Part shown: positions 14,402 through 20,995 of the stretch, piece after piece
Numbering within the stretch: the first letter of the stretch is position 1
How the letters are laid out: each line of letters opens with the position of its first letter
Origin: a virus
DNA length: 25,951 nt
Direction: 5' to 3' (one strand)
Virus record (IMG/VR): IMGVR_UViG_3300032050_000716
Span: 1 to 25,951 of that record
Program-made: the position numbers and the translations under genes
The notes under the pieces: model-generated
Seen by the model: the letters and a program-made list of their open reading frames with translations, nothing else
Database searches by the model: none
Told to the model about the DNA's origin: nothing

Positions 14402-15343
14402 ATGGCATTCCCGATCATCCCCATACGCAACGCTGTTACGACCTCGCCCGACGCGCCTTTGGCTGGCGCTCTGCAGCTGGCCGAGCTGGCCGTCAACACG
14501 GCATCTGGTAAACTGTATTTCAAGGCAAACTCTGGCGTGGTCGAAATCGGCGGCACGCAAGGCGCGCTGACCACCAATGATCTCACCAGGCTTGCCGAAG
14601 CTAACAAGGTCCCGCAGCTGACCGCTGACGGGCTGATCTCGACCTACCAGATCCAAAACCTGACCACGGCGCAGATTGGCGCGCTGACGACCTCGGCGAT
14701 TGCAGGGCTCATCCCGCAGCTGGGCGTGGACGGCAAAATCAGCACGGCGCAGCTGCCATCCGCTATCATCGGTGGTGTGACATACAAGGGAGCGTGGACG
14801 GTCAACACATCGCCGGTGATCGCATCCGGCGGCGTTGTCGGGGCCGGCACGGCTGCCAAGGGCGATTACTACGTTGCGTCCAACAGCGCAACACTCTCGC
14901 CTGCCATCGACGGGCAAACACGCGTGGAGGCCGGGGACTGGATTGTGTTCAACGGCAGCACCTGGGACTTCGTCGACGGTGCCAAATCCGAGGTGCTCAG
15001 CGTCAACACTGTGCTCCCAGTCAACGGAGACATCACGCTGACGCCTGCCAATATCGGCGCGGTGAGCACTGCTCAGCTGACGCAGCTGGCAACGCCTGGT
15101 GGTGTTCCCGAGTTGACTGCCAGTGGGTTTCTTTCGACCGCTCAGCTGCAGGTTGCGACGACCTCACAACTCGGCGTGCTCAGCGTGGACCCAGTTTCCA
15201 GCAATTCGCTTTTCGTGAGTTCCGCAGGCGCTGCCAAAATCATCCCGGGGACATCCACGGTGGTGGGCGGCATCAAGTCATCCGCAAGCATCGAAATCGC
15301 CGGAGACGGCACCGCCACCGTGGCTTCCGCAGGTACATATTAG
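14402..15343 (+). CDS. Tail fibre protein with MAFPIIP N-terminus
   Basis: This 313-residue protein begins MAFPIIPIRN and then LQLAELAVNTASGKLYFK, an N-terminal head almost matched in the next gene; it is probably the attachment domain to the tail. Repeated short elements follow, such as TRLAEANKVPQLTADGLIST, IAGLIPQLGVDGKISTAQLP and LTQLATPGGVPELTASGFLST, each a P-x-L-x-x-x-G-x-I/L-S-T unit, giving a repetitive shaft. Around residues 125-200 it carries a WT-x-N-T-SPV module (AWTVNTSPVIASGG to FNGSTWDFV) shared with the gene at 12268. The C-terminus is Ser/Gly/Ala-rich and ends ATVASAGTY. No enzyme domain is seen. This is one of at least three fibre genes in a row. Confidence 0.72.
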   Translation: MAFPIIPIRNAVTTSPDAPLAGALQLAELAVNTASGKLYFKANSGVVEIGGTQGALTTNDLTRLAEANKVPQLTADGLISTYQIQNLTTAQIGALTTSAIAGLIPQLGVDGKISTAQLPSAIIGGVTYKGAWTVNTSPVIASGGVVGAGTAAKGDYYVASNSATLSPAIDGQTRVEAGDWIVFNGSTWDFVDGAKSEVLSVNTVLPVNGDITLTPANIGAVSTAQLTQLATPGGVPELTASGFLSTAQLQVATTSQLGVLSVDPVSSNSLFVSSAGAAKIIPGTSTVVGGIKSSASIEIAGDGTATVASAGTY

Positions 15344-15346
15344 TCT

Positions 15347-16678
15347 ATGGCTTTCCCGATCATACCAAAGCGCAGGAGCGGCGCGTCGGGAAATCCGACA
15401 ACGCTCAATCTCGGGGAGCTTGCCGTAAATACTCAGACCGGCGAGCTTTTCCTCGGTGCAGACGCCGGCGTGACGCTACTCAACGGGCCAGTGGCCGCTG
15501 GCACTACGGTGACCGAACACACCGGAGACGGCACGACAACGGCGTTCACTTTTGCCGGATATAACGGCACGGCGGACGGTGGGTACATTGTCAGCGTGGG
15601 CGGCATTGACCAGCCTCCTAGCAAGTACGCCATCACCTCGACCGCAGGCGGCACTATCACCTTTGTAGAGGCTCCCGTTGCTGGCGAATTGATCAGCATC
15701 CGAGCATTGGTCGCCGGTTCCGGCGGCGGAGGCAGTGGTGATGCAACATCGCTGCAAGGCCGCGACATTGCCACGACTGCACCGACTGACGGGCAGGTGC
15801 TGGCTTGGAACGCCACAAACTCAGAGTGGGAACCAACTTCGCTGAACGGTAGCGTAACTTTTAACACCGCCGGTACGCACACGTGGGTCGTACCGGCTTG
15901 GGTGAGATACGCTTATGTTTCTGCCAGTTCTGCCGCAGGCACAGACGGCACGGCAACCAATGGACAACCAGGGCAGACGGGTTTCAATGCTTATTTCGAC
16001 ACTGAAGGAAATCCGGTTGTTGCAACAACTGGCGCAAATGGTGCCGACGGAACCGCATCTGCGGGCAGCGATGGCAAGGGCATTGCTATTGCTGCCATCA
16101 CTTGGAGTTTGCCGGGGGGCACAGGTGGAGCCGCTGGTGTTGCGGGGTATGGCGGCGGTGGCAGCGGCGGTGGAGGTGCAGTTAATTCTGATGGCAGCGT
16201 TTATTTGTCACCGGCAGCCGGTAGTACAGGAAACGGACCAAACGCTGGCAACGGCGGCAACACTGGCACACCAGGCAGTGGCGGGAGCGCAGGCGGGGTT
16301 GACGCAACAGCTGGAGGTAATGGATCTAGCATCGATCCATTCGGAGGAGCTGGAGGAATTGGCGCAACAAACGGAGGAAACGGAGGCGATGGCGGTGCCG
16401 GGGGATATATTGGCAACGGCGGGGGAGGTGGCGGCGGTGGGGCAAATCATTCTGGAGGAGGCGGAGGCGCAGGTGGAACTGCTTTGCTTTATTTTGGCAA
16501 TCCATTACAAGGATCAGCAGGAACTCCAGGCCAAGGCGGCACAGCAATACCTGGAGGCTCGGGAACTCCCGGAGCTAGTTTTGCCGACCCTGTCGATTTC
16601 TCAACCGTTGCAGGCACAACCATTTCAATCGTGATCTCCGAAGGAAACGGAGACGCAAGCATCACAATTACTTACTGA
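15347..16678 (+). CDS. Tail fibre or adhesin with long glycine-rich tip
   Basis: This 443-residue protein has three parts. The N-terminus MAFPIIPKRR and LNLGELAVNTQTGELFLG repeats the head of the previous gene. The middle has a beta domain (about 50-125) and the shaft element TAPTDGQVLAW (144-154). A strand pair at 170-195 (GSVTFNTAGTHTWVVPAWVR) leads into a region at 255-410 where glycine predominates, with runs such as GGGGSGGGG and GNGGNGGDGGAGG, before a short final beta strand. A T-F-x-x-x-G-T-H-T-W-x-V-P strand followed by glycine repeats is the pattern of glycine-rich phage adhesin domains; in known adhesins such glycine segments pack as polyglycine-II helices and their loops bind receptors. 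The tip role is inference from that analogy. Confidence 0.72.
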   Translation: MAFPIIPKRRSGASGNPTTLNLGELAVNTQTGELFLGADAGVTLLNGPVAAGTTVTEHTGDGTTTAFTFAGYNGTADGGYIVSVGGIDQPPSKYAITSTAGGTITFVEAPVAGELISIRALVAGSGGGGSGDATSLQGRDIATTAPTDGQVLAWNATNSEWEPTSLNGSVTFNTAGTHTWVVPAWVRYAYVSASSAAGTDGTATNGQPGQTGFNAYFDTEGNPVVATTGANGADGTASAGSDGKGIAIAAITWSLPGGTGGAAGVAGYGGGGSGGGGAVNSDGSVYLSPAAGSTGNGPNAGNGGNTGTPGSGGSAGGVDATAGGNGSSIDPFGGAGGIGATNGGNGGDGGAGGYIGNGGGGGGGGANHSGGGGGAGGTALLYFGNPLQGSAGTPGQGGTAIPGGSGTPGASFADPVDFSTVAGTTISIVISEGNGDASITITY

Positions 16679-16679
16679 C

Positions 16680-18164
16680 ATGCCTTCTCTCAACTCTCCC
16701 ATCCTCTCCGGCGACGTTTCCGGCGGGCTGCACTCGACAAGCGTCGACAAAATCAAGGGCTCCGCAGTTTCCGGCACTGCACCCACGAGCGGGCAGGTGC
16801 TGACATGGGACGGCTCTCAATGGGCTCCTGCAGCTTCTACGGGCGGTGGCGGCGGTGGTGCGAACGGGCTGACCTATTACCTCAATCAGGGCACCGATGC
16901 CGACGCACCGACGACAAACCTGCCAGGCACTCCCAAACAACTCGGGCGCAGCGCAGACGCAACGCAGACGACGGCGACAACCGGCAGTCTGACGCCGACA
17001 ACCTGGACGCAGTTTGCGGGTTTCGTGTCCGAGTCCACGCCGCAGGATCCGGGCTCAACTGACATCCCTGCGGGCCTCTGGGACTTCAATGTTTGGCTGT
17101 ACGGTGTTGCGGACAACAACCACAGCAACAGCGTGCGCGCCAAGGTCTACAAGTATGACGGCAGCAACGCACCGACGCTGCTTGCGACCTCGGCAGCGGT
17201 AACCATTGGCCAGACCTCCGCGCTCGTCGGGATTTCTGTGCTGGTGCCGGAAACCGCCATGCTGGTTACTGACCGCATTTATGTGACCCTCGAAGCCTAC
17301 GCAACAGGCAACGGGCACAGCGTGACTGGTGAGTTTGGCGACGACACGCCGAGCCATGTGCACACATCCCTTGGGCTTGTGGCGGGCACAGGGCTTTGGA
17401 AAAATGTGGCTGGCGTGCTGCAATCACCAGCGAGTCTGCTGGTGGATGCAGATGTGGCGGCTGACGCGGCGATTGCGCAAAGCAAAATTGATGGGCTGAC
17501 AAATGCGCTGGCAAACGTGCCGACGCCGGGCGCTTATATTGAGTTCTTTGAGCAGTTCATGGGTACTGCTTCCCTGACGGGAAATTTGACATTTGGCGTA
17601 ACTGGCGGCACCAACTCACAGGTCAACGCTGGATTTGGTGTTGTCGCAATGTCAACCGGCACGGCAGCAGCGGTGACCCAACAGGCTCGCGTCAATCAGG
17701 CTGCTAGTGTGGCGCTGATTGGCAATTCTGCCGCTCGCGTAATTTTTCGAGCAGGACAAAGCGGAGTTACTTGGTTTGACGGCACGTTGACTGGTGCTTT
17801 CCGGTGCGGTTGGGGTGATTCCATCACGGCTGAATCAGCAAACGGCATCTATTTTCGAGTTCAAAACGGACAGGCGATTGATTTTGTGACGCGAACAAGT
17901 GGAAACGAAACGCTGACCTCAACTGGCATTTCATTCTCAACAAACACTTTCCGTTCGTTGGAAATTCTCATCAACGCAGCTGGGACACAGGTGGTTGCCA
18001 AAATCGACGGCAACACGGTTGCCACGCATACAACCAACATTCCGACAGCTCGGTTGTTTTTCTTTGCTCACATCAACCGCACGGCGGCGATTGCAACGGC
18101 AGTGGTGGCAAATTTGGACTTTGTGTACTCGCGGATCACGCCGAACACGCCGTATTTCGCATGA
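16680..18164 (+). CDS. Tail fibre protein
   Basis: This 494-residue protein starts with a classic fibre-shaft stretch: SPILSGDVSGGLHSTSVDKIKG and TAPTSGQVLTWDGSQWAP, followed by a glycine linker (STGGGGGGAN). The middle (about 65-235) is a beta-rich domain (LWDFNVWLYGVADNN, RAKVYKYDG, RIYVTLEAYATG). A short helix-linker (DVAADAAIAQSKIDGLTNALANV) at about 255-280 is followed by a C-terminal domain that looks like a lectin-like beta-sandwich (VIFRAGQSGVTWFDG, FRVQNGQAIDFVTRTSGNETL, LEILINAAGTQVVAKIDGNTV), which may bind glycans. It overlaps the first lysis-region gene by four bases. Of the three fibre genes it has the most elaborate C-terminal head, so it is a good candidate for host binding. 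Confidence 0.75.
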   Translation: MPSLNSPILSGDVSGGLHSTSVDKIKGSAVSGTAPTSGQVLTWDGSQWAPAASTGGGGGGANGLTYYLNQGTDADAPTTNLPGTPKQLGRSADATQTTATTGSLTPTTWTQFAGFVSESTPQDPGSTDIPAGLWDFNVWLYGVADNNHSNSVRAKVYKYDGSNAPTLLATSAAVTIGQTSALVGISVLVPETAMLVTDRIYVTLEAYATGNGHSVTGEFGDDTPSHVHTSLGLVAGTGLWKNVAGVLQSPASLLVDADVAADAAIAQSKIDGLTNALANVPTPGAYIEFFEQFMGTASLTGNLTFGVTGGTNSQVNAGFGVVAMSTGTAAAVTQQARVNQAASVALIGNSAARVIFRAGQSGVTWFDGTLTGAFRCGWGDSITAESANGIYFRVQNGQAIDFVTRTSGNETLTSTGISFSTNTFRSLEILINAAGTQVVAKIDGNTVATHTTNIPTARLFFFAHINRTAAIATAVVANLDFVYSRITPNTPYFA

Positions 18165-18340
18165 CCCAGCTCATTGACCTAATTGCCCAGCAGGCAGCCG
18201 CGCAGGGGCTTTCCATGGCTCTTACGCTGGCCGCAGTGTGGCACCTCCACGGCAAAATCAAGGAGTGCGAGGCAGATCGCAAAGCGCTCTGGGAACGACT
18301 ACTTAACGACCATGAAACAGACTCTCAAAAATTACGCTAA
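18161..18340 (+). CDS. Small membrane protein with helical tail, lysis region
   Basis: This 59-residue gene starts at ATG 18161, overlapping the fibre stop (ATGA), and ends at TAA 18338-18340. A non-polar helix (LIDLIAQQAAAQGLSMALTLAAVWHL, about residues 4-28; the most hydrophobic part is SMALTLAAVWHL) is followed by a charged helix (GKIKECEADRKALWERLLND) suited to a coiled coil. This is the shape of small lysis-cassette proteins such as holin-associated or inner-membrane spanin-like proteins, but no specific family is claimed. It overlaps the following small gene by 29 bases in another frame. Place between the fibres and lysozyme, length and overlapping starts support a real gene. Confidence 0.5.
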   Translation: MTQLIDLIAQQAAAQGLSMALTLAAVWHLHGKIKECEADRKALWERLLNDHETDSQKLR

Positions 18341-18479
18341 GCAGCCTTCGACATGGCTCGGACTTGCAAAGCTCGGGGCCGCACTGGGCTTTTACTCGAC
18401 CGGACTTGGCGGCGAACTCGGTTCTGCGATCGTCGCAATCTTTGGCGTCGTCGACGTGATTCGGAACGAGCGCAAATGA
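18312..18479 (+). CDS. Small putative membrane protein (holin-like), lysis region
   Basis: This 55-residue protein starts at ATG 18312 inside the previous gene; the longer open frame to 18183 is mostly the shadow of that gene. The N-terminus KQTLKNYAKQPSTWLGLAKLGAALGFY has the basic stretch followed by P-S-T-W-L/R-G seen in many small phage membrane proteins of lysis cassettes. A second non-polar segment (GLGGELGSAIVAIFGVVDVI) completes a two-helix hairpin and the end is charged (RNERK). A holin or holin helper is the best guess. It overlaps the next gene as ATGA. The coding call is likely; the role is inferred from topology and neighbours. Confidence 0.55.
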   Translation: MKQTLKNYAKQPSTWLGLAKLGAALGFYSTGLGGELGSAIVAIFGVVDVIRNERK

Positions 18480-18730
18480 CGCTAACCGCTGGCAATGTCT
18501 CGCTGCTGCTCACACTGCTCTCGACCGTAGCGCCGGGGACGTGGGCCATTGTCGCGGGCGTTGGTGGCATTGCTCTTGGGTTTTTTGGCAAGCAACTCCT
18601 CAAAAAAAATGACTGTCCTACCTGTTCCTGTGATTCCAAGCCTGCAAGCCCGCTACCTCGGCGCGACCCCTCCAGCAGGATTACAAGTCCTCGCCGCCGT
18701 AAAAAGAATCCTCCCGCCAGCGGGAACTGA
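18476..18730 (+). CDS. Small putative membrane protein, second holin candidate
   Basis: This 84-residue protein starts at ATG 18476, overlapping the upstream stop by four bases. Two non-polar segments (SLLLTLLSTVAP and TWAIVAGVGGIALGFFG, about residues 9-20 and 23-39) lead into KQLLKKNDCPTCSC and a strongly basic tail (RRDPSSR, SPRRRKK). A hydrophobic hairpin with a basic end is what holins look like. The tail is read through a run of eight A residues (18602-18609), and beyond it a second frame is used by the next gene for 122 bases. The tail after the run may therefore be a real basic tail, or the true product may change frame at the A-run. Confidence 0.5.
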   Translation: MTLTAGNVSLLLTLLSTVAPGTWAIVAGVGGIALGFFGKQLLKKNDCPTCSCDSKPASPLPRRDPSSRITSPRRRKKNPPASGN

Positions 18731-18842
18731 CGGCGTGGCGTTGCCGGTTGACAAGATCAACCCGTACAGCGGCATTTACGACAAGGACGGCAGGCTGCCG
18801 CAAATCCCGGGGCCGGGGACGACGTTTGTTGCGCGCGTCTGA
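18609..18842 (+). CDS. Unknown small protein overlapping the holin candidate
   Basis: This 77-residue frame begins at ATG 18609, whose A is the last base of an eight-A run. It overlaps the previous gene in a different frame for 122 bases and continues alone for 112. The sequence (VLPVPVIPSLQARYLGATPPAGLQVLAAVKRILPP, then VDKINPYSGIYDKDGRLPQIPGPGTTFVARV) is proline-rich and looks like a genuine protein in its second half, where no other frame competes. There is no Shine-Dalgarno sequence. It may be translated by re-initiation or by slippage on the A-run as an extension of the membrane protein. Function is unknown. It ends four bases before the phosphoesterase-like gene. Confidence 0.5.
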   Translation: MTVLPVPVIPSLQARYLGATPPAGLQVLAAVKRILPPAGTDGVALPVDKINPYSGIYDKDGRLPQIPGPGTTFVARV

Positions 18843-18845
18843 CGC

Positions 18846-19592
18846 ATGGCAAACATCACGCGAGCGTGGAAGCGGTTTTTGGCCGTTGGGTGCTCGCACG
18901 GGCACCACGCCGACCAGGCACTGCTCAACAAGGTGCTGGCGTTTAAAAAGCGCTGGAAGCCTCACACCACGCTGCACCTAGGCGACGCAATCGACCTCGC
19001 TTGCCTTCGCTCTGGCGCAGCTGGCACAGCTGACGATGCGGTGGACCCAGAGTCGGACCTTAACGACGGGCTCGCGTTCCTCTCGCGACTCGAGCCGCAG
19101 GTTTACTTTCTTGGCAACCACGAGGCGCGACTGAATACGCTCATGGAATCACCGCGTGCCATCGTGGCCGCACTGGCAGCCCGTGTAATGGCACAAATTA
19201 CCGACAGGGCCAAGGACATGCGGTGCGCTGTTGTGGACTATAATTTCCAGCAAGGCTGGCGGCTCTACGGAGACGCATTGTTCGGGCACGGGTACATGGT
19301 CAACGAAAACGCAGTGCGGGATCATGCCGAGGCAATCTGCGAAGGGGCCGCAAGCAAAGTGGTGATCGCGCACCTACACCGGGTGCAGCAGGCCGAAGGC
19401 CGGAACCGTGCGCACCCTACCGGCTATTGTGTTGGCTGGCTCGGGGACGTGAACGCCATGGGATACAGTGCCCAGCGCAGGGCAACCACGTCCTGGAGCA
19501 GGGGCTTTGCTTGGGGCGAATACTCAGACAACGAAACCGTAATATGGCTGGCAAAAGAGACCAAAAACCAAGAGTTCCGGCTGCCGATCTAA
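18846..19592 (+). CDS. Calcineurin-like metallophosphoesterase family protein
   Basis: This 248-residue protein has the ordered motifs of metallophosphoesterases: FLAVGCSHGHH (residues 11-21) in place of the usual D-x-H, HLGDAID (44-50) for GDxxD, YFLGNHEAR (87-95) for GNHE, DALFGHGYM and AHLHRVQ for the later metal-binding histidines. The family hydrolyses phosphoesters such as nucleotides, cyclic nucleotides or nucleic acid ends. The first aspartate is replaced by Cys16-Ser17, so one metal site may be altered while the second remains. The gene lies between the small membrane proteins and the lysozyme, although it need not act in lysis; a role in nucleotide or DNA end processing is equally possible. 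The substrate cannot be predicted from the sequence. Confidence 0.8.
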   Translation: MANITRAWKRFLAVGCSHGHHADQALLNKVLAFKKRWKPHTTLHLGDAIDLACLRSGAAGTADDAVDPESDLNDGLAFLSRLEPQVYFLGNHEARLNTLMESPRAIVAALAARVMAQITDRAKDMRCAVVDYNFQQGWRLYGDALFGHGYMVNENAVRDHAEAICEGAASKVVIAHLHRVQQAEGRNRAHPTGYCVGWLGDVNAMGYSAQRRATTSWSRGFAWGEYSDNETVIWLAKETKNQEFRLPI

Positions 19593-19804
19593 CCGGATCG
19601 ATCATCGCCGCCCTGAAGGCCGAGTTGCTCGGGGAACCGCCGCCAGAGGGATGGTACAGTGTGCGCCAAATCGCGGACATGCTGGGCGTAAGTTTTGAGG
19701 CGATAATGCGCCTGGCAAAACGGAAAAAGTGGCCTTGTAAGAGTTACATGACAACGACAATCGACGGGCGCAAACTTATAGCGCGCCACTTCTTCATCTT
19801 ATGA
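19544..19804 (+). CDS. Small helix-turn-helix DNA-binding protein
   Basis: This 86-residue protein starts at ATG 19544, 49 bases inside the phosphoesterase gene; upstream codons in this frame are the shadow of that gene. After a basic N-terminus (AGKRDQKPRVP) and a short helix (LTGSIIAALKAELLG) comes GWYSVRQIADMLGVSFEAIMRLAKRKKWPCKSY (about residues 36-68), a clear helix-turn-helix of the excisionase/MerR-like winged type, with recognition helix FEAIMRLAKRKKW. The remaining residues form a short wing and end (TTTIDGRKLIARHFFIL). It is probably a transcription regulator or a DNA-binding adaptor. The stop overlaps the next start as ATGA. Such a protein in the lysis block is slightly out of place. 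Confidence 0.7.
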   Translation: MAGKRDQKPRVPAADLTGSIIAALKAELLGEPPPEGWYSVRQIADMLGVSFEAIMRLAKRKKWPCKSYMTTTIDGRKLIARHFFIL

Positions 19805-20025
19805 CCGACGAGGAAAAGCAGGCTTACCTTGACCGCATGGTTGCCGAGATCGGCGAGCATTTTGATTGCGTGCAAATACTTGCGCACGATTCGGACACCG
19901 ACAGCTACACGACGTTTGAGGCCGGTGCAGGCAGCCTTTACGCGCGACAGTACCAGGCGTTGCGGTGGTCTGAAGGCCCTTGTGCGGAAACCGAAACCGT
20001 GGAGGATGACGAGGATGACGACTAA
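19801..20025 (+). CDS. Small acidic protein, unknown
   Basis: This 74-residue protein is acidic throughout and ends with ETETVEDDEDDD. The N-terminal half is helical (TDEEKQAYLDRMVAEIGEHF); the middle (FDCVQILAHDSDTDSYTTFEAGAGSLYARQYQALRW) looks like an alpha-beta mini-domain. It is translationally coupled to the helix-turn-helix gene (ATGA) and overlaps the lysozyme gene by eleven bases. Its charge suggests that it could pair with a basic partner or mimic nucleic acid, but nothing proves that. The same arrangement, an acidic tail giving GGAGGATGACGAGGATG just before the next start, also occurs at the chaperone extension end (9064-9080). Confidence 0.5.
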   Translation: MTDEEKQAYLDRMVAEIGEHFDCVQILAHDSDTDSYTTFEAGAGSLYARQYQALRWSEGPCAETETVEDDEDDD

Positions 20026-20623
20026 CCTTAGCTCGCGCGGCATCAAGGCAATTATCGGTTGGGAAACCGGCGGAGAGCACGAGTACAACCGCAACCCGGA
20101 ATGGCCCGGGGAATCGTCGGGAGTCACAATCGGGATCGGCTGGGACCTCGGGCACACTCCGGCAACCGAGACCGCCAGGGCGTGGGACCCGCACCTTGAC
20201 AAAAAGACACTGGCGGCACTGATCGGCGTTTCTAACCGACGCGGAGAGGACGCAAAGTTTATCCTGCCGCACGTCCGGCACCTCGTGATCCCGTGGGACG
20301 CAGCGCTGGCCGTGTTTGAGGACGTCACAGTTCCGACCTGGTACCTGCGCACTCTCCGAATCTGGCCGCAGGTGCAGGCACTCCCGGGGGATTGCGCGGC
20401 AGCACTGGTGTCGATTGTGTTTAATCGCGGCCCGAACTTGAGCGGAGACCGGCGCCGCGAAATGGTCCGCATCCAAGAATTGCTCCGCGTCAACGAGCTG
20501 GCGCAGATTCCTGACCAGATCCGCGCGATGAAACGCCTCTGGCCCGACACTCGCGGGCTAAGACGGCGCAGGGACGAGGAAGCAGAGCTTTTTCAGTCTG
20601 GTTTGATACCTGCCGGAGAATAA
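20015..20623 (+). CDS. Endolysin: lysozyme of the GH24/pesticin-like type
   Basis: This protein has about 202 residues from ATG 20015, chosen because GGAGG at 20001-20005 gives a nine-base spacing; ATG 20006 adds three residues and has none. The N-terminus shows the lysozyme signature: GIKAIIGWETGGEHEYN with the likely catalytic Glu17, then SSGVTIGIGWDLGH (residues 34-47) with the Thr in the position of the third T4-type catalytic residue. The phrase SGVTIG-x-GWDLG is characteristic of pesticin-like lysozymes. Later helices (WDAALAVFEDVTVPTWYL, AAALVSIVFNRGPNLSG, EMVRIQELLR) complete the all-helical lobe. It should cut peptidoglycan at the end of infection. No signal peptide is seen, so it depends on a holin, and candidates lie upstream. 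Confidence 0.88.
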   Translation: MTTNLSSRGIKAIIGWETGGEHEYNRNPEWPGESSGVTIGIGWDLGHTPATETARAWDPHLDKKTLAALIGVSNRRGEDAKFILPHVRHLVIPWDAALAVFEDVTVPTWYLRTLRIWPQVQALPGDCAAALVSIVFNRGPNLSGDRRREMVRIQELLRVNELAQIPDQIRAMKRLWPDTRGLRRRRDEEAELFQSGLIPAGE

Positions 20624-20658
20624 TTTGGGCCTAGGACCCAGCAAGTAGCCGTATGGTG

Positions 20659-20685
20659 CGCAGGGAGATCCTGCGACGGGGTTTT
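20659..20685 (+). terminator. Weak hairpin terminator candidate after the endolysin
   Basis: CGCAGG (20659-20664) pairs with CCTGCG (20670-20675) around GAGAT, and TTTT occurs at 20682-20685, six bases after the stem. The spacing is loose for an intrinsic terminator. It sits at the boundary between the lysis block and the next gene group, in a 150-base gap with no confident gene. Confidence 0.4.
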
Positions 20686-20732
20686 ACAGTTTCCCCCCTT
20701 GAAACAAAGGCACTTGCAACGCTGACGGAAAA

Positions 20733-20759
20733 CAGCCACTAGACAACCAACCGTGGCTG
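20733..20759 (+). promoter_or_regulatory. Inverted repeat in the leader of the 73-residue gene
   Basis: CAGCCAC (20733-20739) pairs perfectly with GTGGCTG (20753-20759) around a 13-base loop, ending 14 bases before ATG 20774. The arms share AGCCA/TGGCT with the hairpin at 21360-21385. It may be an operator or a translation-control hairpin. No promoter hexamers with good spacing were seen in the gap 20624-20773. Confidence 0.45.
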
Positions 20760-20773
20760 GATAGGCTGCGGGT

Positions 20774-20995
20774 ATGACGAAAAAGGAAAGCCAGCGCATC
20801 ACGCTGGCGCTTCGAACTGCAGCAAACCTGACGGCTGAACACGTTAAGGCAACCCGGCTTCTTGTGATGGCCGAGGTCAACGGGCACTTTTTCTGCACCG
20901 GCACGCCAAAGTCTGGCCCGCTGGTTTTCACCGTGGCGGCAAAGACTGCCGAGCTGTTTTTGGAGCAAGTTGCAGAATTCAAATCCAATGAGTGA
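20774..20995 (+). CDS. Small unknown protein at the start of the early region
   Basis: No family is recognised for this 73-residue protein. It has an N-terminal helix (KESQRITLALRTAANLTAEHVKATRLLVM), then a hairpin of strands (VNGHFFCTGTPKSGPLVFTV) and a final helix (AKTAELFLEQVAEFKSNE). The alpha-beta-alpha layout is compact and soluble. It overlaps the DUF3310 gene by eight bases, so the two are probably coupled. It is the first gene after a 150-base gap with hairpins, so it may begin a separate transcription unit for DNA-metabolism genes. No Shine-Dalgarno sequence is present. Confidence 0.5.
   Translation: MTKKESQRITLALRTAANLTAEHVKATRLLVMAEVNGHFFCTGTPKSGPLVFTVAAKTAELFLEQVAEFKSNE

Noticed and set aside
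14794-15564. A 256-codon + strand frame across two fibre genes
   Set aside because: It spans the boundary of two genes with shared N-termini and has Arg/His-rich shadow composition.
15915-16634. A 239-codon + strand frame overlapping the glycine-rich fibre gene
   Set aside because: It is the out-of-frame reading of GGN repeats, giving Gln, Glu, Ala and Leu runs; the in-frame fibre gene has matching N-terminal and shaft motifs.
15347-16678. Diversity-generating retroelement target in the fibre gene
   Set aside because: No reverse transcriptase motif and no template-like duplicate with adenine-specific changes is present in the window.
18476-18842. A sequencing-error frameshift joining the two frames into one gene
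   Set aside because: An eight-A run makes this possible, but both frames have plausible ends (basic holin-like tail; proline-rich protein), so two overlapping genes or slippage were kept as alternatives rather than calling a pseudogene.
20653-20742. A 29-codon frame (MVRREILRRGF...) in the gap after the endolysin
   Set aside because: Too short, no start signal, and it overlaps the hairpin at 20659-20675; kept as unannotated gap sequence.
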